Origin: an uncultured OM182 clade bacterium
GTDB taxonomy: Bacteria > Pseudomonadota > Gammaproteobacteria > Pseudomonadales > Azotimanducaceae
Direction: 5' to 3'
DNA length: 64,000 nt
NCBI GenBank assembly: GCA_905182025.1
Contig: CAJJAA010000034.1
Location: forward strand, 1-64,000
Below, in pieces: positions 29,249-39,088 of the stretch (position 1 is its first letter; each line of letters begins with the position of its first letter). The translations under genes were made by a program, and so were the position numbers. The notes beneath the pieces are model-generated. The model saw nothing but the letters and a program-made list of their open reading frames with translations, was not told the origin of the DNA and did no database searches.

Positions 29249-30247
29249 GTGTCTCAAGCCAAATCAACCGTGACTGCGATAGACAGAGATCAGGATGTAT
29301 CTGAATCTGATCGATTACTGTCGCTCTGCAAAGCATCTGCTGACAGTCTCCGCTTGGACATTATGCGCGTGCTCAGCAAGGAGTCCTTCGGCGTACTAGA
29401 GCTTTGTCGCATTTTTGACATGCCGCAACCCGGCATGAGTCATCACCTAAAACTTCTCGCGACCGCTGGGTTAGTCACAACAAAACGTGAAGGCAACTCA
29501 ATTTTCTATCGACGCTCTCTACCTTCTTCTAAAAATACGCTTGAGAATCTCACCCGCAGTATGTTTGATGCGATCGACCAAATTGCTTTGGACTCACAAC
29601 GCAGAACCTCCGTTGCCGCGGTACATGATGACCGGGCGCTGAGCGCAAAGCAGTTTTTTGATAAGAATGCACATCGCCTAAAAGAAAATCAGGACCTGAT
29701 TGTTGAATTCAAACATTACTCAGGCTGCCTGCAGGATTTACTTTTCAACGAGGTTCTCGCCACCAATGCGAATGTCATTGAGGTTGGACCGGGTGAATCT
29801 GAACTGATCAATTTGCTAATAAATAAATTTGAACGGGTCACGGCCATCGACACATCTGAAGAGATGCTGCTAAAGGCACAAGCCCGACTATCGAAAGAAC
29901 AAGGGAAAAAAGTTGAGTTCCTGTTAGGGGATCTCAGCGGCATCCAATCAAACAAAAGCCCTGCGGATCTCATCGTACTTAATATGGTTCTGCACCACCT
30001 GCCCTCGCCACAGGCATTCTTCAAAACTGCACAGCAACATTTAAGCGTTGGCGGGCAGTTACTCATTGTCGATTTGTGCAGCCACAATCAGGATTGGGCC
30101 AGAGAGGTGTGTGGCGATTTATGGCTCGGCTTTGAACCCGACGAGCTAACACTTTGGGCTCATGAAGCGAGCCTCAAGGTCGGACAAAGCGTGTACCTCG
30201 GTTTGAAAAACGGCTTTCAGGTGCAACTACGTTTGTTTCAAAATTGA
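29249..30247 (+). CDS. ArsR-family regulator fused to a SAM-dependent methyltransferase domain
   Basis: 332 residues from the GTG at 29249 ([20 protein letters not shown]). A frame open further upstream runs over the palindrome and is rejected. Residues about 22-100 are an ArsR winged helix ([40 protein letters not shown]). From about 165 there is a class I methyltransferase fold with motif [13 protein letters not shown], then [14 protein letters not shown] and VLNMVLHHL. The gene lies 55 bases before ahcY on the same strand. It is probably a sensor of S-adenosylhomocysteine or S-adenosylmethionine, using the methyltransferase-like domain as ligand pocket, and controls the SAH cycle. Whether the domain still methylates anything is open. 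Confidence 0.85.
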   Translation: MSQAKSTVTAIDRDQDVSESDRLLSLCKASADSLRLDIMRVLSKESFGVLELCRIFDMPQPGMSHHLKLLATAGLVTTKREGNSIFYRRSLPSSKNTLENLTRSMFDAIDQIALDSQRRTSVAAVHDDRALSAKQFFDKNAHRLKENQDLIVEFKHYSGCLQDLLFNEVLATNANVIEVGPGESELINLLINKFERVTAIDTSEEMLLKAQARLSKEQGKKVEFLLGDLSGIQSNKSPADLIVLNMVLHHLPSPQAFFKTAQQHLSVGGQLLIVDLCSHNQDWAREVCGDLWLGFEPDELTLWAHEASLKVGQSVYLGLKNGFQVQLRLFQN

Positions 30248-30302
30248 TCGACTAAACCATTTACGCACCTTTTATTTACTCACTACGGACAAGAGAACCA
30301 CT

Positions 30303-31670
30303 ATGAGCGATACAGACTACAAAGTAGCAGACATTAACCTAGCCGATTTCGGTCGAGCTGAAATTTCTCTCGCAGAGGCTGAAATGCCGGCACTGATGGC
30401 CCTTCGGAAGAAGTATAAAGCTGAACAGCCTCTTGCAGGCGCTAATATCATTGGCTGCATACATATGACGATTCAGACAGCTGTTCTGATGGAGACGCTG
30501 ATCGAACTGGGCGCCGACATTCGATGGTCTTCTTGCAATATTTTCTCGACTCAGGATCACGCTGCTGCAGCGATGGCCGCAAAAGGAATACCAACATTTG
30601 CCTGGAAAGGTGAGACCGACGAAGAATTTTTGTGGTGTATTGAACAAACGATACTGGAAAACGGTAAACCTTGGGACGCCAACATGATTCTTGACGACGG
30701 CGGCGATCTGACCGATATGATCCATGACAAGTACCCAGCAATGCTCGATAAGATTCACGGCATTACAGAAGAAACAACTACTGGTGTGCATCGTCTACTT
30801 GAGATGATGGAAGCGGGTGAACTTAAAGTGCCTGCAATCAACGTCAACGATTCTGTTACAAAATCTAAAAATGACAACAAGTACGGCTGTCGTCACAGCT
30901 TGAACGATGCGATCAAACGTGGCACTGACATGCTTATGGCAGGCAAGCGAGCATTGGTTATCGGTTACGGTGACGTTGGTAAGGGATCAGCAGCGAGCTT
31001 GCGTCAGGAAGGCATGATCGTTCGCGTTGTTGAGATTGACCCGATCTGCGCAATGCAGGCTTGTATGGATGGCTACGAAGTTGTGTCGCCTTACGTCAAT
31101 GGCATTAACACGGGTAGCATCAATGATATCGACACCTATTTGATGAACAACATCGATCTGATCTGTACCTGCACTGGTAATGTGAATGTTTGTGATGAAA
31201 ACCTACTACGTAGCGTTAACAGCAACGCCATCGTTTGTAACATTGGTCACTTCGACACAGAAATCGACACACAGTTCATGCGCGATAACTGGGAGTGGGA
31301 AGAAGTAAAACCACAGGTCCACAAAATCTACCGCAGTGAAGATCGAACTGATTATGTGATTTTGCTGTCTGAAGGTCGTTTGGTGAACTTAGGCAACGCA
31401 ACCGGTCACCCGTCACGCATCATGGATGGTTCTTTCGCCAATCAGGTGCTCGCTCAAATGTACCTGTTCGAACGCAAGTGGGCTGATCATGACTTGAACC
31501 AACGCCAACCCGTCACCGTTGAAGTGCTTCCTAAGGCGCTAGACGAAGAAGTTGCGAGTTACATGGTGCAAGGCTTCGGTGGTGTATTGACGCAGTTGAC
31601 CGACAAGCAGGCCGGTTACATCAACGTTCCTACTGAAGGACCGTTTAAGCCAGAGACTTACAAGTACTAA
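30303..31670 (+). CDS. ahcY: Adenosylhomocysteinase
   Basis: 455 residues, full length. It hydrolyses S-adenosylhomocysteine to adenosine and homocysteine, removing the product inhibitor of methyltransferases. Seen are [20 protein letters not shown], the substrate domain [11 protein letters not shown], and the NAD-binding [17 protein letters not shown]. The C-terminal KPETYKY carries the conserved Lys and Tyr that reach into the partner subunit. It is co-directional with the ArsR-type gene and followed by a strong terminator. No SAH riboswitch fits in the 55-base gap. Confidence 0.98.
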   Translation: MSDTDYKVADINLADFGRAEISLAEAEMPALMALRKKYKAEQPLAGANIIGCIHMTIQTAVLMETLIELGADIRWSSCNIFSTQDHAAAAMAAKGIPTFAWKGETDEEFLWCIEQTILENGKPWDANMILDDGGDLTDMIHDKYPAMLDKIHGITEETTTGVHRLLEMMEAGELKVPAINVNDSVTKSKNDNKYGCRHSLNDAIKRGTDMLMAGKRALVIGYGDVGKGSAASLRQEGMIVRVVEIDPICAMQACMDGYEVVSPYVNGINTGSINDIDTYLMNNIDLICTCTGNVNVCDENLLRSVNSNAIVCNIGHFDTEIDTQFMRDNWEWEEVKPQVHKIYRSEDRTDYVILLSEGRLVNLGNATGHPSRIMDGSFANQVLAQMYLFERKWADHDLNQRQPVTVEVLPKALDEEVASYMVQGFGGVLTQLTDKQAGYINVPTEGPFKPETYKY

Positions 31671-31689
31671 GCACTGGCTCTATCGAAAA

Positions 31690-31727
31690 ACTGGCGGATA
31701 CCTAAGCGGGTATTCGCCAGTGTTTTT
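31690..31727 (+). terminator. Rho-independent terminator of the ahcY operon
   Basis: A 13-14 bp stem (ACTGGCGGATACC with GGGTATTCGCCAGT, one G-T wobble) and a 4-5 base loop are followed by GTTTTT, 20 bases after the ahcY stop. The 440-base gap up to the TonB receptor holds this terminator, a second one for the opposite strand at 32031-32061, and no convincing gene in between. Confidence 0.85.
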
Positions 31728-32030
31728 ACCCTTTCTAAATCAAATACCCGCCTATCTGAGCCACAAGAAACATTGTCTAATGCCCCTCTTGTATCGCACT
31801 CGTCCATCGAGCTGTGATGACACTGTATCGAAGGCGCGATCATCTCTGTACAAATTGACTAACTCTTAACACAACTACGTCAGAGTCTTTTAACACTGAC
31901 GCCGAAGACAGTGCTGTAGCAAAACCACCTTCTATTTATCGCGCATGCGACCTTAAACTTAATCCATGTCGCGTTGGCATTTTTTGTGGCTTGAGCCTTT
32001 TTTTTCGAAATCGTTTTACCCATTTTTGCC

Positions 32031-32061
32031 AAAAAAAAACGGACCCTTTCGGATCCGTTTT
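32031..32061 (-). terminator. Rho-independent terminator of the TonB receptor gene
   Basis: On the minus strand AAAACGGA pairs with TCCGTTTT around a GC-containing loop and is followed by a run of nine T. It lies about 50 bases after the stop of the receptor gene at 32112. Confidence 0.85.
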
Positions 32062-32111
32062 CTATTTCTAGCTCACTTATCTACCTATGTTAACAATTAT
32101 GTTGCCATAGA

Positions 32112-34880
32112 TTATAGAAGTTGAGCTTCAAACCGAACAAAGTAGTATGCACCACGTACGTCATACAGGTTTGTATCAGTATTGTTACCTGAAGAGAATA
32201 CATATTCAGGATCTTCGTCAGTTACGTTGTTAACACCGAGCAGTACTCTGTAGTTATCCCAGTCGTAAGAAGCACGAAGATCATGCTTGTAGTAATCGTC
32301 TGTACCACTGTAACCAAATGCATTGTCACCGTCATAACGTGGGTCATTCATTGCTGATACGTAACGCATGTACCAAGCAAAACCGAAGTTATTCCAGTCA
32401 ACATTTGTGTTGAAGTTAGCAACAACACGTGGAGTAGATCCACCATCATCAGCACCACCAGCCCCTGGGTAGAAAGTGTTTTCAGCTACATAAGTACCAA
32501 CAAGTTCTAGATTCCAAGTGGTATCCATAAACGCATCGAAACCGTAGTTAACAGCCATGTCAAAACCATCTGTCTCAACGCCGTCTGCGCTATTCTGTAG
32601 CCTGTTAACAAAGTTCCGAGGTACACCTTGGTTACCACGACCGTTAAACTGCGCACATTTAGGATCAGTTTTGCCAACAGGTCCACCGTAACAATCTTCA
32701 AGTACAGAAGTTGAAGTTACCGTGGTGATCAAGTTTTCAACTTCGATATCCCAAACATCAATGCTCATCTCTAAACCAGGTAAGAAACCAGGCGTGAAGA
32801 TAACACCCGCAGTCCAAGTATCAGCTGTTTCAGGCTCTAACGAAGCGTTAGATCCAGCAAGCACTGGATACTGAGCAGTTACCTGAGTGAAACCTGCACC
32901 TAAACCGTCAAGTGCACAGTTAGCGATTGTATTTGCATCAGAAGCGCCCTGACAGGGGTCATCAACAAAATCGAAGCTCACTGTACCACCACCAAACAAG
33001 TCAGTGATTGAAGGCGCGCGATATGCAGTCGAAACGTTTGCACGAAGTCGAACAGAATCGATAATCTGCCAGTTAACACCAACTCGGTAGACGTCATCGC
33101 TACCGAAAGTAGAGTAGTCAGAGCGTCTGTACTGCAAGTTCAAGGTCAATTCTTGCGCTAGGAAAACATCAGCAAGCAGAGGCACGTCAAATTCAAGGAA
33201 AAATTCTTCAACGTCGTACGCACCTTCGGTTACAAACACCTGGTTAGCAACACTTTCGCCAGACTGAGTTGTAGGATCCGGAACGTTCAAACCGCGCTCT
33301 TTACGGTATTCAAGACCAGCAGCCATCGCCACTTCGCCCGCAGGTAGTTCAAACAATGGACCAGAAATTACCGCCTGCCAACCATGGGTTGAGAACTTAG
33401 AGATGGCAAGCGTATTCTGACGCATGTAGCTAATCTCTTCCTGAGTCCAGTTACCAGGACGGAAAGTATCCAAGGCACCCGAAGCATTCACAGTTTGTGA
33501 ACAAAGATCGTCAACTGAACACTGAGCTGGATCAGAGATTCGAATAAACCGCGCCAAGTTCCAAGTGCTGTTAGTTCGAAGATCAGCATCAACCTTTGTA
33601 TAAAGGAAAGACGCTTCGTAGCTCCATGCATCGTTAAACCATAGATTTTCTGGAATTGAACCCTCAACACCCGTAACGAATCGAATTGTATTTGATTCGT
33701 GCTCAGATGTACGTGGACCAATAGTAGAAGAAGGTCTGAAGTAGAAAGAACCGTCTTCGCCCGTTGGGTTGTTAGGGTTCGACGCAGGTACTCGTGAACC
33801 AGCAGGGTATGCAACCGTACCGAAAGATCCTGGGTTACCATCGAGATGACTAGTACTTTCTCGCTTAGAGTACTGCATTTCCATGAAAACGTTAACGTTA
33901 TCAGTCAACTCATAGTTCATGAAACCAGAAGCAGATATCGTCTTACTATCTATGATCAGATCCTGAGCCAAGCCGTAGTCATAACGAACCAACTGTGGCT
34001 CACCTGTTTGACGTGGTGCAAAGCTTTCACAACCAGAACCGTCGCCATTTGAGACGTCAGTTATTTCATCACCGCCGAGCGCTTTAGCTCGAGTACAGAA
34101 TACTGCATCTGTATCTCCTAAGAAGACACCACCTGGTGAGAAAAATGAACCATTCTGGAATGAAGTGGCTGTCAAGGAAGAGACCGATGGGAAAGCCCAA
34201 TCTCGGTCAACTTGCTTAATCGGCTCTTGATCACGAATCTCAGCACCAAATACAGCACTACCACGATCACCAACAGTACCAACGGTCATAGATACATTAG
34301 TTGTATCGCCATCGCCTTCACTTGTTGAACCCATACCCGCTGTAATTTCAGCACCTTCGAAGTCTTTCTTTAGGATTACGTTTACAACACCTGTAATAGC
34401 GTCAGAACCGTATACTGCAGAAGCACCATCACGAAGAATCTCAACGCGCTCTACCATTGCAGTTGGTATGAACGTTAAGTCAGCCGCTTGGTTAGCCAGT
34501 GCGTCAGCGAATGACGCTACTCGACGACCATTGATCAGAATAAGAACACGGTCTGGACCAAGGTTACGAAGGTCGATTGAAGTTGAACCACCGCCCGACA
34601 AAACAGATGACTGGTTAAAACCACCCGTACCGATTGAAGGTTGATTACGTAGCGCTTCCCCAAGGTTAGTCATACCCGAATCAACCAAAGATTGTCCTGA
34701 TATAACTGTAATTGGCGAAGATGAGCTGAAGTTATCGCGTTTGATACGAGAACCCGTAACAACGATTTGCTCCATTTCCTCTTCGTCATCTGCGGCATAA
34801 ACCGGAGCGACCGGTAATGCAACAGCTGCTACCGCGGCCAATGCAGTCAACGCACTCGCCATTCGGTTGATTTTGTACAT
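32112..34880 (-). CDS. TonB-dependent outer-membrane receptor
   Basis: 922 residues. A Sec signal peptide (to about residue 29, VAPVYA) leads to an acidic stretch and a TonB-box-like EQIVVTGSRI. The plug domain follows (GEALRNQPSIG, LRNLGPDRVLILINGRRV, VERVEILRDGASAVYGSDAI), then a large beta-barrel with many extracellular loops. It ends in an aromatic strand (YYFVRFEAQLL), as outer-membrane insertion requires. The GSRIKRDNFSSSSPIT type resembles receptors for complex organic substrates such as peptides or glycans more than siderophore receptors, but this is inference. It is downstream of an ECF sigma factor gene, with a 530-base gap containing a duplicated element. No FecR is present. A purine-rich site, GGGGGAAA, precedes the ATG. 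Confidence 0.9.
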   Translation of the reverse strand: MYKINRMASALTALAAVAAVALPVAPVYAADDEEEMEQIVVTGSRIKRDNFSSSSPITVISGQSLVDSGMTNLGEALRNQPSIGTGGFNQSSVLSGGGSTSIDLRNLGPDRVLILINGRRVASFADALANQAADLTFIPTAMVERVEILRDGASAVYGSDAITGVVNVILKKDFEGAEITAGMGSTSEGDGDTTNVSMTVGTVGDRGSAVFGAEIRDQEPIKQVDRDWAFPSVSSLTATSFQNGSFFSPGGVFLGDTDAVFCTRAKALGGDEITDVSNGDGSGCESFAPRQTGEPQLVRYDYGLAQDLIIDSKTISASGFMNYELTDNVNVFMEMQYSKRESTSHLDGNPGSFGTVAYPAGSRVPASNPNNPTGEDGSFYFRPSSTIGPRTSEHESNTIRFVTGVEGSIPENLWFNDAWSYEASFLYTKVDADLRTNSTWNLARFIRISDPAQCSVDDLCSQTVNASGALDTFRPGNWTQEEISYMRQNTLAISKFSTHGWQAVISGPLFELPAGEVAMAAGLEYRKERGLNVPDPTTQSGESVANQVFVTEGAYDVEEFFLEFDVPLLADVFLAQELTLNLQYRRSDYSTFGSDDVYRVGVNWQIIDSVRLRANVSTAYRAPSITDLFGGGTVSFDFVDDPCQGASDANTIANCALDGLGAGFTQVTAQYPVLAGSNASLEPETADTWTAGVIFTPGFLPGLEMSIDVWDIEVENLITTVTSTSVLEDCYGGPVGKTDPKCAQFNGRGNQGVPRNFVNRLQNSADGVETDGFDMAVNYGFDAFMDTTWNLELVGTYVAENTFYPGAGGADDGGSTPRVVANFNTNVDWNNFGFAWYMRYVSAMNDPRYDGDNAFGYSGTDDYYKHDLRASYDWDNYRVLLGVNNVTDEDPEYVFSSGNNTDTNLYDVRGAYYFVRFEAQLL

Positions 34881-35033
34881 ATTATTTCCCCCAACTAGTT
34901 GAATATTGCTTATTTTTTTAGACGCAGTCTTCCGCGCTCATTCAGCGATTAAAACACTGGTACTTCATAAGACGCTTTAATAAAGAAACCCCTCAGTAAA
35001 AATTAATAAAACTGAAAAAAATCGTTAGAAATA

Positions 35034-35240
35034 AATTTAGATGAAATAAATTCACCCGAACTGAGATATAAAAGAATGTTAGTCCACTTTATAAGTAAGT
35101 AGATTGAGAGATTAGCTAGGGCTTTAGGGTCACGAAATATTGCAGTTAGGCGCTTATTTTTGACTATTAAATAATTTAGATGAAATAAATTCACCCGAAC
35201 CGAGGCATAAAGAGAATGTTGGTCACTATTATAAATTAAA
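35034..35240. repeat. Two imperfect direct copies of a 65-bp element upstream of the TonB receptor
   Basis: Copy 1 spans about 35034-35099 and copy 2 about 35173-35240, 139 bases apart. The first 28 bases are identical in both (a core reads GATGAAATAAATTCACCCGA); the rest is conserved in patches, including AGAATGTT and TTATAA. The surrounding 34881-35409 gap is AT-rich and has no convincing gene; a 46-codon frame at 35266-35406 directly after the sigma stop has no recognisable content. The copies may be duplicated promoter or operator sites for the receptor gene. Confidence 0.7.
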
Positions 35241-35409
35241 TGGGCTTTAAAAATTGGTTAGTGCCTTAGCGCGTGGCAAGCCAGCGCTCTTCGAGCAGCA
35301 ACAGAGGCGGACGACTCGATGAGAATTTTTTTCTTTTGGGAAAGGCAGAAGATCGGCAGCGCTGAAGAGCATTATTGTGCCGATTCAGCTGGCGGCATTT
35401 ACTCATCAA

Positions 35410-35922
35410 TCAACCGTCAGCTATCTTTTGGCGTAATATTTTCAACGCTTTAACCATGTGTTTTTCTACCATGCTTGTTGAAACACCCATTTCCTGCGCG
35501 ATCTCAGAGTAGCTCATATCTTTGCCACGATGCAGCAGGAATGCGCGCTTCACTTTCTCAGGCATATCATCCACAACGCGATATATCTGGTCTAACTCCT
35601 GCTCCGCAGATACCGTACGTTCCGCTGACGGAGAGTATTTATGATCGTCGTTTGTCGCAGCGATCTGTGAATTTTCCCAATTGATATAGCGATCATGCAC
35701 CTTAGCCCGTCTAATCTGGTCAATAACAAGGTTATTGGCCGTCTTAAACAAGAATGCCTTGGCATTGTCCAATTTTTGAGATTGTTGGAATTTGTACATT
35801 CGCAGCAATGCCTCTTGAGCAAGGTCATTGGCATCTTCATTGTTGCTGACTTTTTTTGACAAGTAACGGACTAGCGGTGTGGCAAGTTCGTCCATTAAAA
35901 TGGCTGCTTTAGGCTCTTTCAT
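35410..35922 (-). CDS. ECF RNA polymerase sigma factor (FecI/RpoE-like)
   Basis: 170 residues. Region 2 is seen as LVRYLSKKVSNNEDANDLAQ, then EALLRMYKFQQ and FLFKTANNLVIDQIRRAKVH. Region 4 is the helix-turn-helix MSYSEIAQEMGVSTSMVEKH. Spacing and the DLAQEALLRM motif fit iron-starvation type (FecI-like) ECF factors. These are normally controlled by a FecR anti-sigma factor and a TonB receptor. Here the receptor lies downstream on the same strand but no FecR gene exists between or beside them. The target promoters are unknown. Confidence 0.9.
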   Translation of the reverse strand: MKEPKAAILMDELATPLVRYLSKKVSNNEDANDLAQEALLRMYKFQQSQKLDNAKAFLFKTANNLVIDQIRRAKVHDRYINWENSQIAATNDDHKYSPSAERTVSAEQELDQIYRVVDDMPEKVKRAFLLHRGKDMSYSEIAQEMGVSTSMVEKHMVKALKILRQKIADG

Positions 35923-36073
35923 ATGAAAAACTCGCTAGGGTATAACGATGGTGCCTTCTATTCTGTGCCATTGAGAGATCGTCTACTTTGGCCCGTCACG
36001 GCTTGGGTTACCTCCAAAACGTGAGAACGTGCACCGTTTTATTATAAGCTGATCTAACAATATCACAGTTTGG

Positions 36074-36090
36074 TGGATTGCAACAATCCA
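36074..36090. repeat. 7-bp inverted repeat in the gap before the MoxR-type gene
   Basis: TGGATTG, CAA, CAATCCA: perfect arms with a 3-base centre. It lies in the 446-base gap (35923-36368) between the divergent ECF sigma gene and the MoxR-type gene. It could be an operator. I see no other defined feature in that gap. Confidence 0.4.
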
Positions 36091-36368
36091 TTATCTAACT
36101 CACCGGATTAACTACGGCTTCTAACTAACTGATAAAACTTGGATTTATGCGCTCAATGAGACCCTGAAAAGCCCATAATTAACATTCATGCCGGATATTC
36201 CTGATAAATCCACCTTATTCGCATTGATACCTAGGCATGATGGTTTGCGCTCCACTGTACAAACGCAAGGCAGCTTCACATAATGTGCCACCTTTACTGC
36301 GTGCGCAGCCATAAGCTGATTTCAGTCACATGCACCCAAGACGTCAGTTCATAATTTCAGGAAATACA

Positions 36369-37322
36369 GTGACCCTAAAAAACGAAAAAAAATTGGCCAA
36401 TGTTGACATCATTCAAGAAGGCCTCGAGCAGCTGAACTACATTGGCAATCAACAGATTGCGACCGCGGTTTTTCTCGCCTATCACCTTGAGAAACCCATT
36501 TTGATTGAAGGGCCGCCCGGCGTAGGTAAAACCGAGCTTGCTAAGACTGTTGCCGAGATGCTCAATTTAGAATGTATTCGTCTGCAGTGCTATGAAGGTC
36601 TCGATGAGTCCAAAGCGATTTACGAATGGAAGTACGGTAAACAACTTCTATACACCCAAGTCCTGAAAGAAACATTGGGAGAGATTTTGGACGGCGCTAA
36701 AGGCCTGACTGAATCGGTTACAAAGCTTCACGAGTTTGGCGATATCTTCTTTTCTGAGGAGTTCCTTGAGCCCAGACCTTTATTAAAAGCTCTAAAGAAA
36801 GAAGAAGGGTGTGTCCTGCTGATTGATGAAATCGATAAGTCAGACCATGAGTTCGAGTCCTTGTTATTAGAAATGCTGTCTGATTTCCAATTATCTATTC
36901 CTGAAATAGGCACAATTAAAGCGAACGATAAAAGAAAGCCTCTGGTATTTTTGACCAGTAACAATACACGAGAGATATCAGATGCATTGAAAAGACGCTG
37001 TCTGCATCTTTACATACCCTTTCCTGATGCAGCTCTTGAACGTCAAATTGTTCAAGCACGTGTTCCGGAAATCGCGGAGAATCTACGCAACCAAATGGTG
37101 ACCTTCATCCAAGAATTGCGCGACATGGACCTTAAGAAGGTACCTGCGATCAGTGAGACCATTGATTGGGCTCGAACGCTCATTTTACTTCACACTGAAT
37201 CACTCGACGCAGACTTAGTAAAACAGACCCTCAATGTCATACTAAAATTCCAAGAAGACATTGAAACGGTCGAGGCGGAACTACAAAGCGTGACAAACAA
37301 AGCACTGAAAGAGAATCAGTAA
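36369..37322 (+). CDS. MoxR-family AAA+ ATPase, partner of a CoxE-type VWA protein
   Basis: 317 residues if GTG at 36369 is used (CAGGAAAT lies just upstream); an ATG at 36330 would add 13 residues. Walker A is GPPGVGKTELAKTVAEMLNL, Walker B CVLLIDEIDK, sensor 1 VFLTSNNTREISDALKRRCL. This is the MoxR pattern. MoxR proteins pair with VWA proteins to insert metals or mature enzyme complexes. The stop overlaps the ATG of the VWA gene, so the two are coupled. In carbon monoxide dehydrogenase clusters the equivalents are CoxD and CoxE, but no Cox enzyme is near, so the client is unknown. Confidence 0.9.
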   Translation: MTLKNEKKLANVDIIQEGLEQLNYIGNQQIATAVFLAYHLEKPILIEGPPGVGKTELAKTVAEMLNLECIRLQCYEGLDESKAIYEWKYGKQLLYTQVLKETLGEILDGAKGLTESVTKLHEFGDIFFSEEFLEPRPLLKALKKEEGCVLLIDEIDKSDHEFESLLLEMLSDFQLSIPEIGTIKANDKRKPLVFLTSNNTREISDALKRRCLHLYIPFPDAALERQIVQARVPEIAENLRNQMVTFIQELRDMDLKKVPAISETIDWARTLILLHTESLDADLVKQTLNVILKFQEDIETVEAELQSVTNKALKENQ

Positions 37323-38779
37323 TGGATCGGACTCTCGTCGATTTCGTTAAAGTTCTTCGAACAGCCGAAATCAAGGTTTCTCCCGCAGAGACGCTTGATG
37401 CAATGGAGTGTATGGACCTCGTTGGATACGAAAACCGCGAATTCCTAAAGAACTCACTCGCTCTTGTTCTGGCCAAGAACCCAGAAGAGAAAGAGGCATT
37501 CGAGGACTGTTTCGAAAGATTCTTCGTTATGGATAAACCCGCTCAGCCTGGCAACACATCTTCATCTGAAGATGAGTCCGGTGGAGAGGACGAATTTGAT
37601 GACGGCGATTTCAACGCTGAAGGTGAAAGCCAACAGTCAGGCAAAGGCGGCGGGCAAGGCGGAGGCCAAGGTGCAGGAGAGCAGGAAATCGATGATTCCG
37701 TGCCTCAACTGCAGCCAACGTCAGAGCTCGGCAAATTGCTCACAACCGGCACGCGCACAGAGCAAACGATTTCAATGATGGAAGCCGGTCGTAAGGTTGA
37801 AGTCAGTAAAATTGTCGTGTTTACCCAAAAAGGCCTATTTACCCGCAAGATTATGGATGCAATGGGCCTCAAAGGTCTACAGGATGAAATTTCCGACTTA
37901 ACTGCGCATGGCGGTCCTGGACAACGCAACCTTTCCGGACGATTAAAAAAATCTAGAGACCTGCTAAGAGAGCGGGTACGCGATTACGTCGAAAAACAGT
38001 TTTTCCTACACGCAGATGAAACAGGTAAGCAACTTCGTGAGGAGCTTCTAAAAAAGGTCAAATTATCGAGCCTTGAAAAGCGCAACTTCAAAGATGTTCA
38101 AGAAGTTGTTTTCAAAATGGCCAAAAAACTGATTTCCGTTCATTCAAAACGCCGCAAGACTTACAAACGCGGACAACTTGACGTCAGGAAAACACTTCGA
38201 AACAACATGCAATACGACGGCATGTTTTTCAACCTAAAGTGGAAAGCATCAAAGGTCGACCGACCCAAAGTTATGTGCATCTGTGACGTTAGCGGATCTG
38301 TTAGTAATTATTCCAGATTCCTGCTCATGTTCTTATATAGCTTAGCGGAGGTATTACCCAAAGTACGCTCATTCGCCTTTTCTTCCGATTTAGGCGAAGT
38401 CACCAAATTGTTTCAACACAGCAAATTGGAAGAAGCTATGGCGCGAACCATGCGGGATTACGGCAATGGCTCAACTGATTATGGTCGAATGCTGCAGGAT
38501 TTTAAGAACCACGTTATGGACGATGTCGATAATAAGACCACCATTATTATTTTAGGCGACGCTCGAAATAATTATGGCGATTCAAAATCAGAAATCGTCA
38601 AAGAAATGTACGACAAAGCAAAACGGGTAATCTGGCTAAATCCAGAGCCTAAGTCCAGTTGGACAGTGGGCGATGCAGAAATGAAAAAATATGCGCCCTG
38701 TTGCCACCAAACTGAAGTTTGCAATTCCCTCGTACATCTCGAACGGGTCGTCAGTAATTTGCTGAAGTCTGTGTCTTAA
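37322..38779 (+). CDS. CoxE-like VWA-domain protein
   Basis: 485 residues. An N-terminal helical part is followed by a low-complexity acidic and Gly/Gln-rich linker (about 78-122). A basic middle part comes next, then a C-terminal CoxE-type VWA domain with MIDAS motif CDVSGSVSNYS (Asp322, Ser324, Ser326). Later come GNGSTDYGRMLQDF and IIILGDARNNYGD, which supply the remaining metal-site residues. It acts with the AAA+ protein encoded just upstream, probably as the adaptor that recruits the client. The domain layout parallels the CobT-type protein at 45789-47630, but the sequences are only distantly alike. Confidence 0.9.
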   Translation: MDRTLVDFVKVLRTAEIKVSPAETLDAMECMDLVGYENREFLKNSLALVLAKNPEEKEAFEDCFERFFVMDKPAQPGNTSSSEDESGGEDEFDDGDFNAEGESQQSGKGGGQGGGQGAGEQEIDDSVPQLQPTSELGKLLTTGTRTEQTISMMEAGRKVEVSKIVVFTQKGLFTRKIMDAMGLKGLQDEISDLTAHGGPGQRNLSGRLKKSRDLLRERVRDYVEKQFFLHADETGKQLREELLKKVKLSSLEKRNFKDVQEVVFKMAKKLISVHSKRRKTYKRGQLDVRKTLRNNMQYDGMFFNLKWKASKVDRPKVMCICDVSGSVSNYSRFLLMFLYSLAEVLPKVRSFAFSSDLGEVTKLFQHSKLEEAMARTMRDYGNGSTDYGRMLQDFKNHVMDDVDNKTTIIILGDARNNYGDSKSEIVKEMYDKAKRVIWLNPEPKSSWTVGDAEMKKYAPCCHQTEVCNSLVHLERVVSNLLKSVS

Positions 38780-39088
38780 AACGACATCAGCAAAACGACG
38801 GCCTACACATGCGTGAGGCTATCACTGAAGGCAACGCTATGTCTTGGCTATACTTGTTGCCTAAGAGGCTTTCCTCAGACCCATCACAAACAATACAACC
38901 TGATACCGCCAGCTTTGAGCCAAGCTCTATCTAATAGAGCGGGTATTGACGTTTTCTATAGACCCCACTATTTCTTTACCTGTCATCTGAATTTATATCT
39001 CGACGGGATTGGCTATAAATCCTCATATTCAGCTACAATTCCCCGCCTAACGACATCATCAACCTTCGTTTACAAGGCTTATCCCTTT
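38780..39088 (+). promoter_or_regulatory. Intergenic region before oppA with hairpin and candidate promoters
   Basis: This 309-base gap holds a perfect hairpin, GCTCTAT CTA ATAGAGC (38924-38940), with no T run. Two weak promoter candidates are TTGACG (38946-38951), 17 bases, TATTTC; and TTGGCT (39009-39014), 19 bases, TACAAT (39034-39039). The frame is open through the gap toward oppA but encodes no plausible protein. Confidence 0.4.

Noticed and set aside
30248-30302. SAH riboswitch before ahcY
   Set aside because: The gap is too short and lacks the conserved core; control by the ArsR-type regulator is more likely.
38813-39088. 92-residue N-terminal extension of oppA
   Set aside because: The signal peptide begins at 39089; the upstream part has no protein-like content and covers hairpin and promoter candidates.
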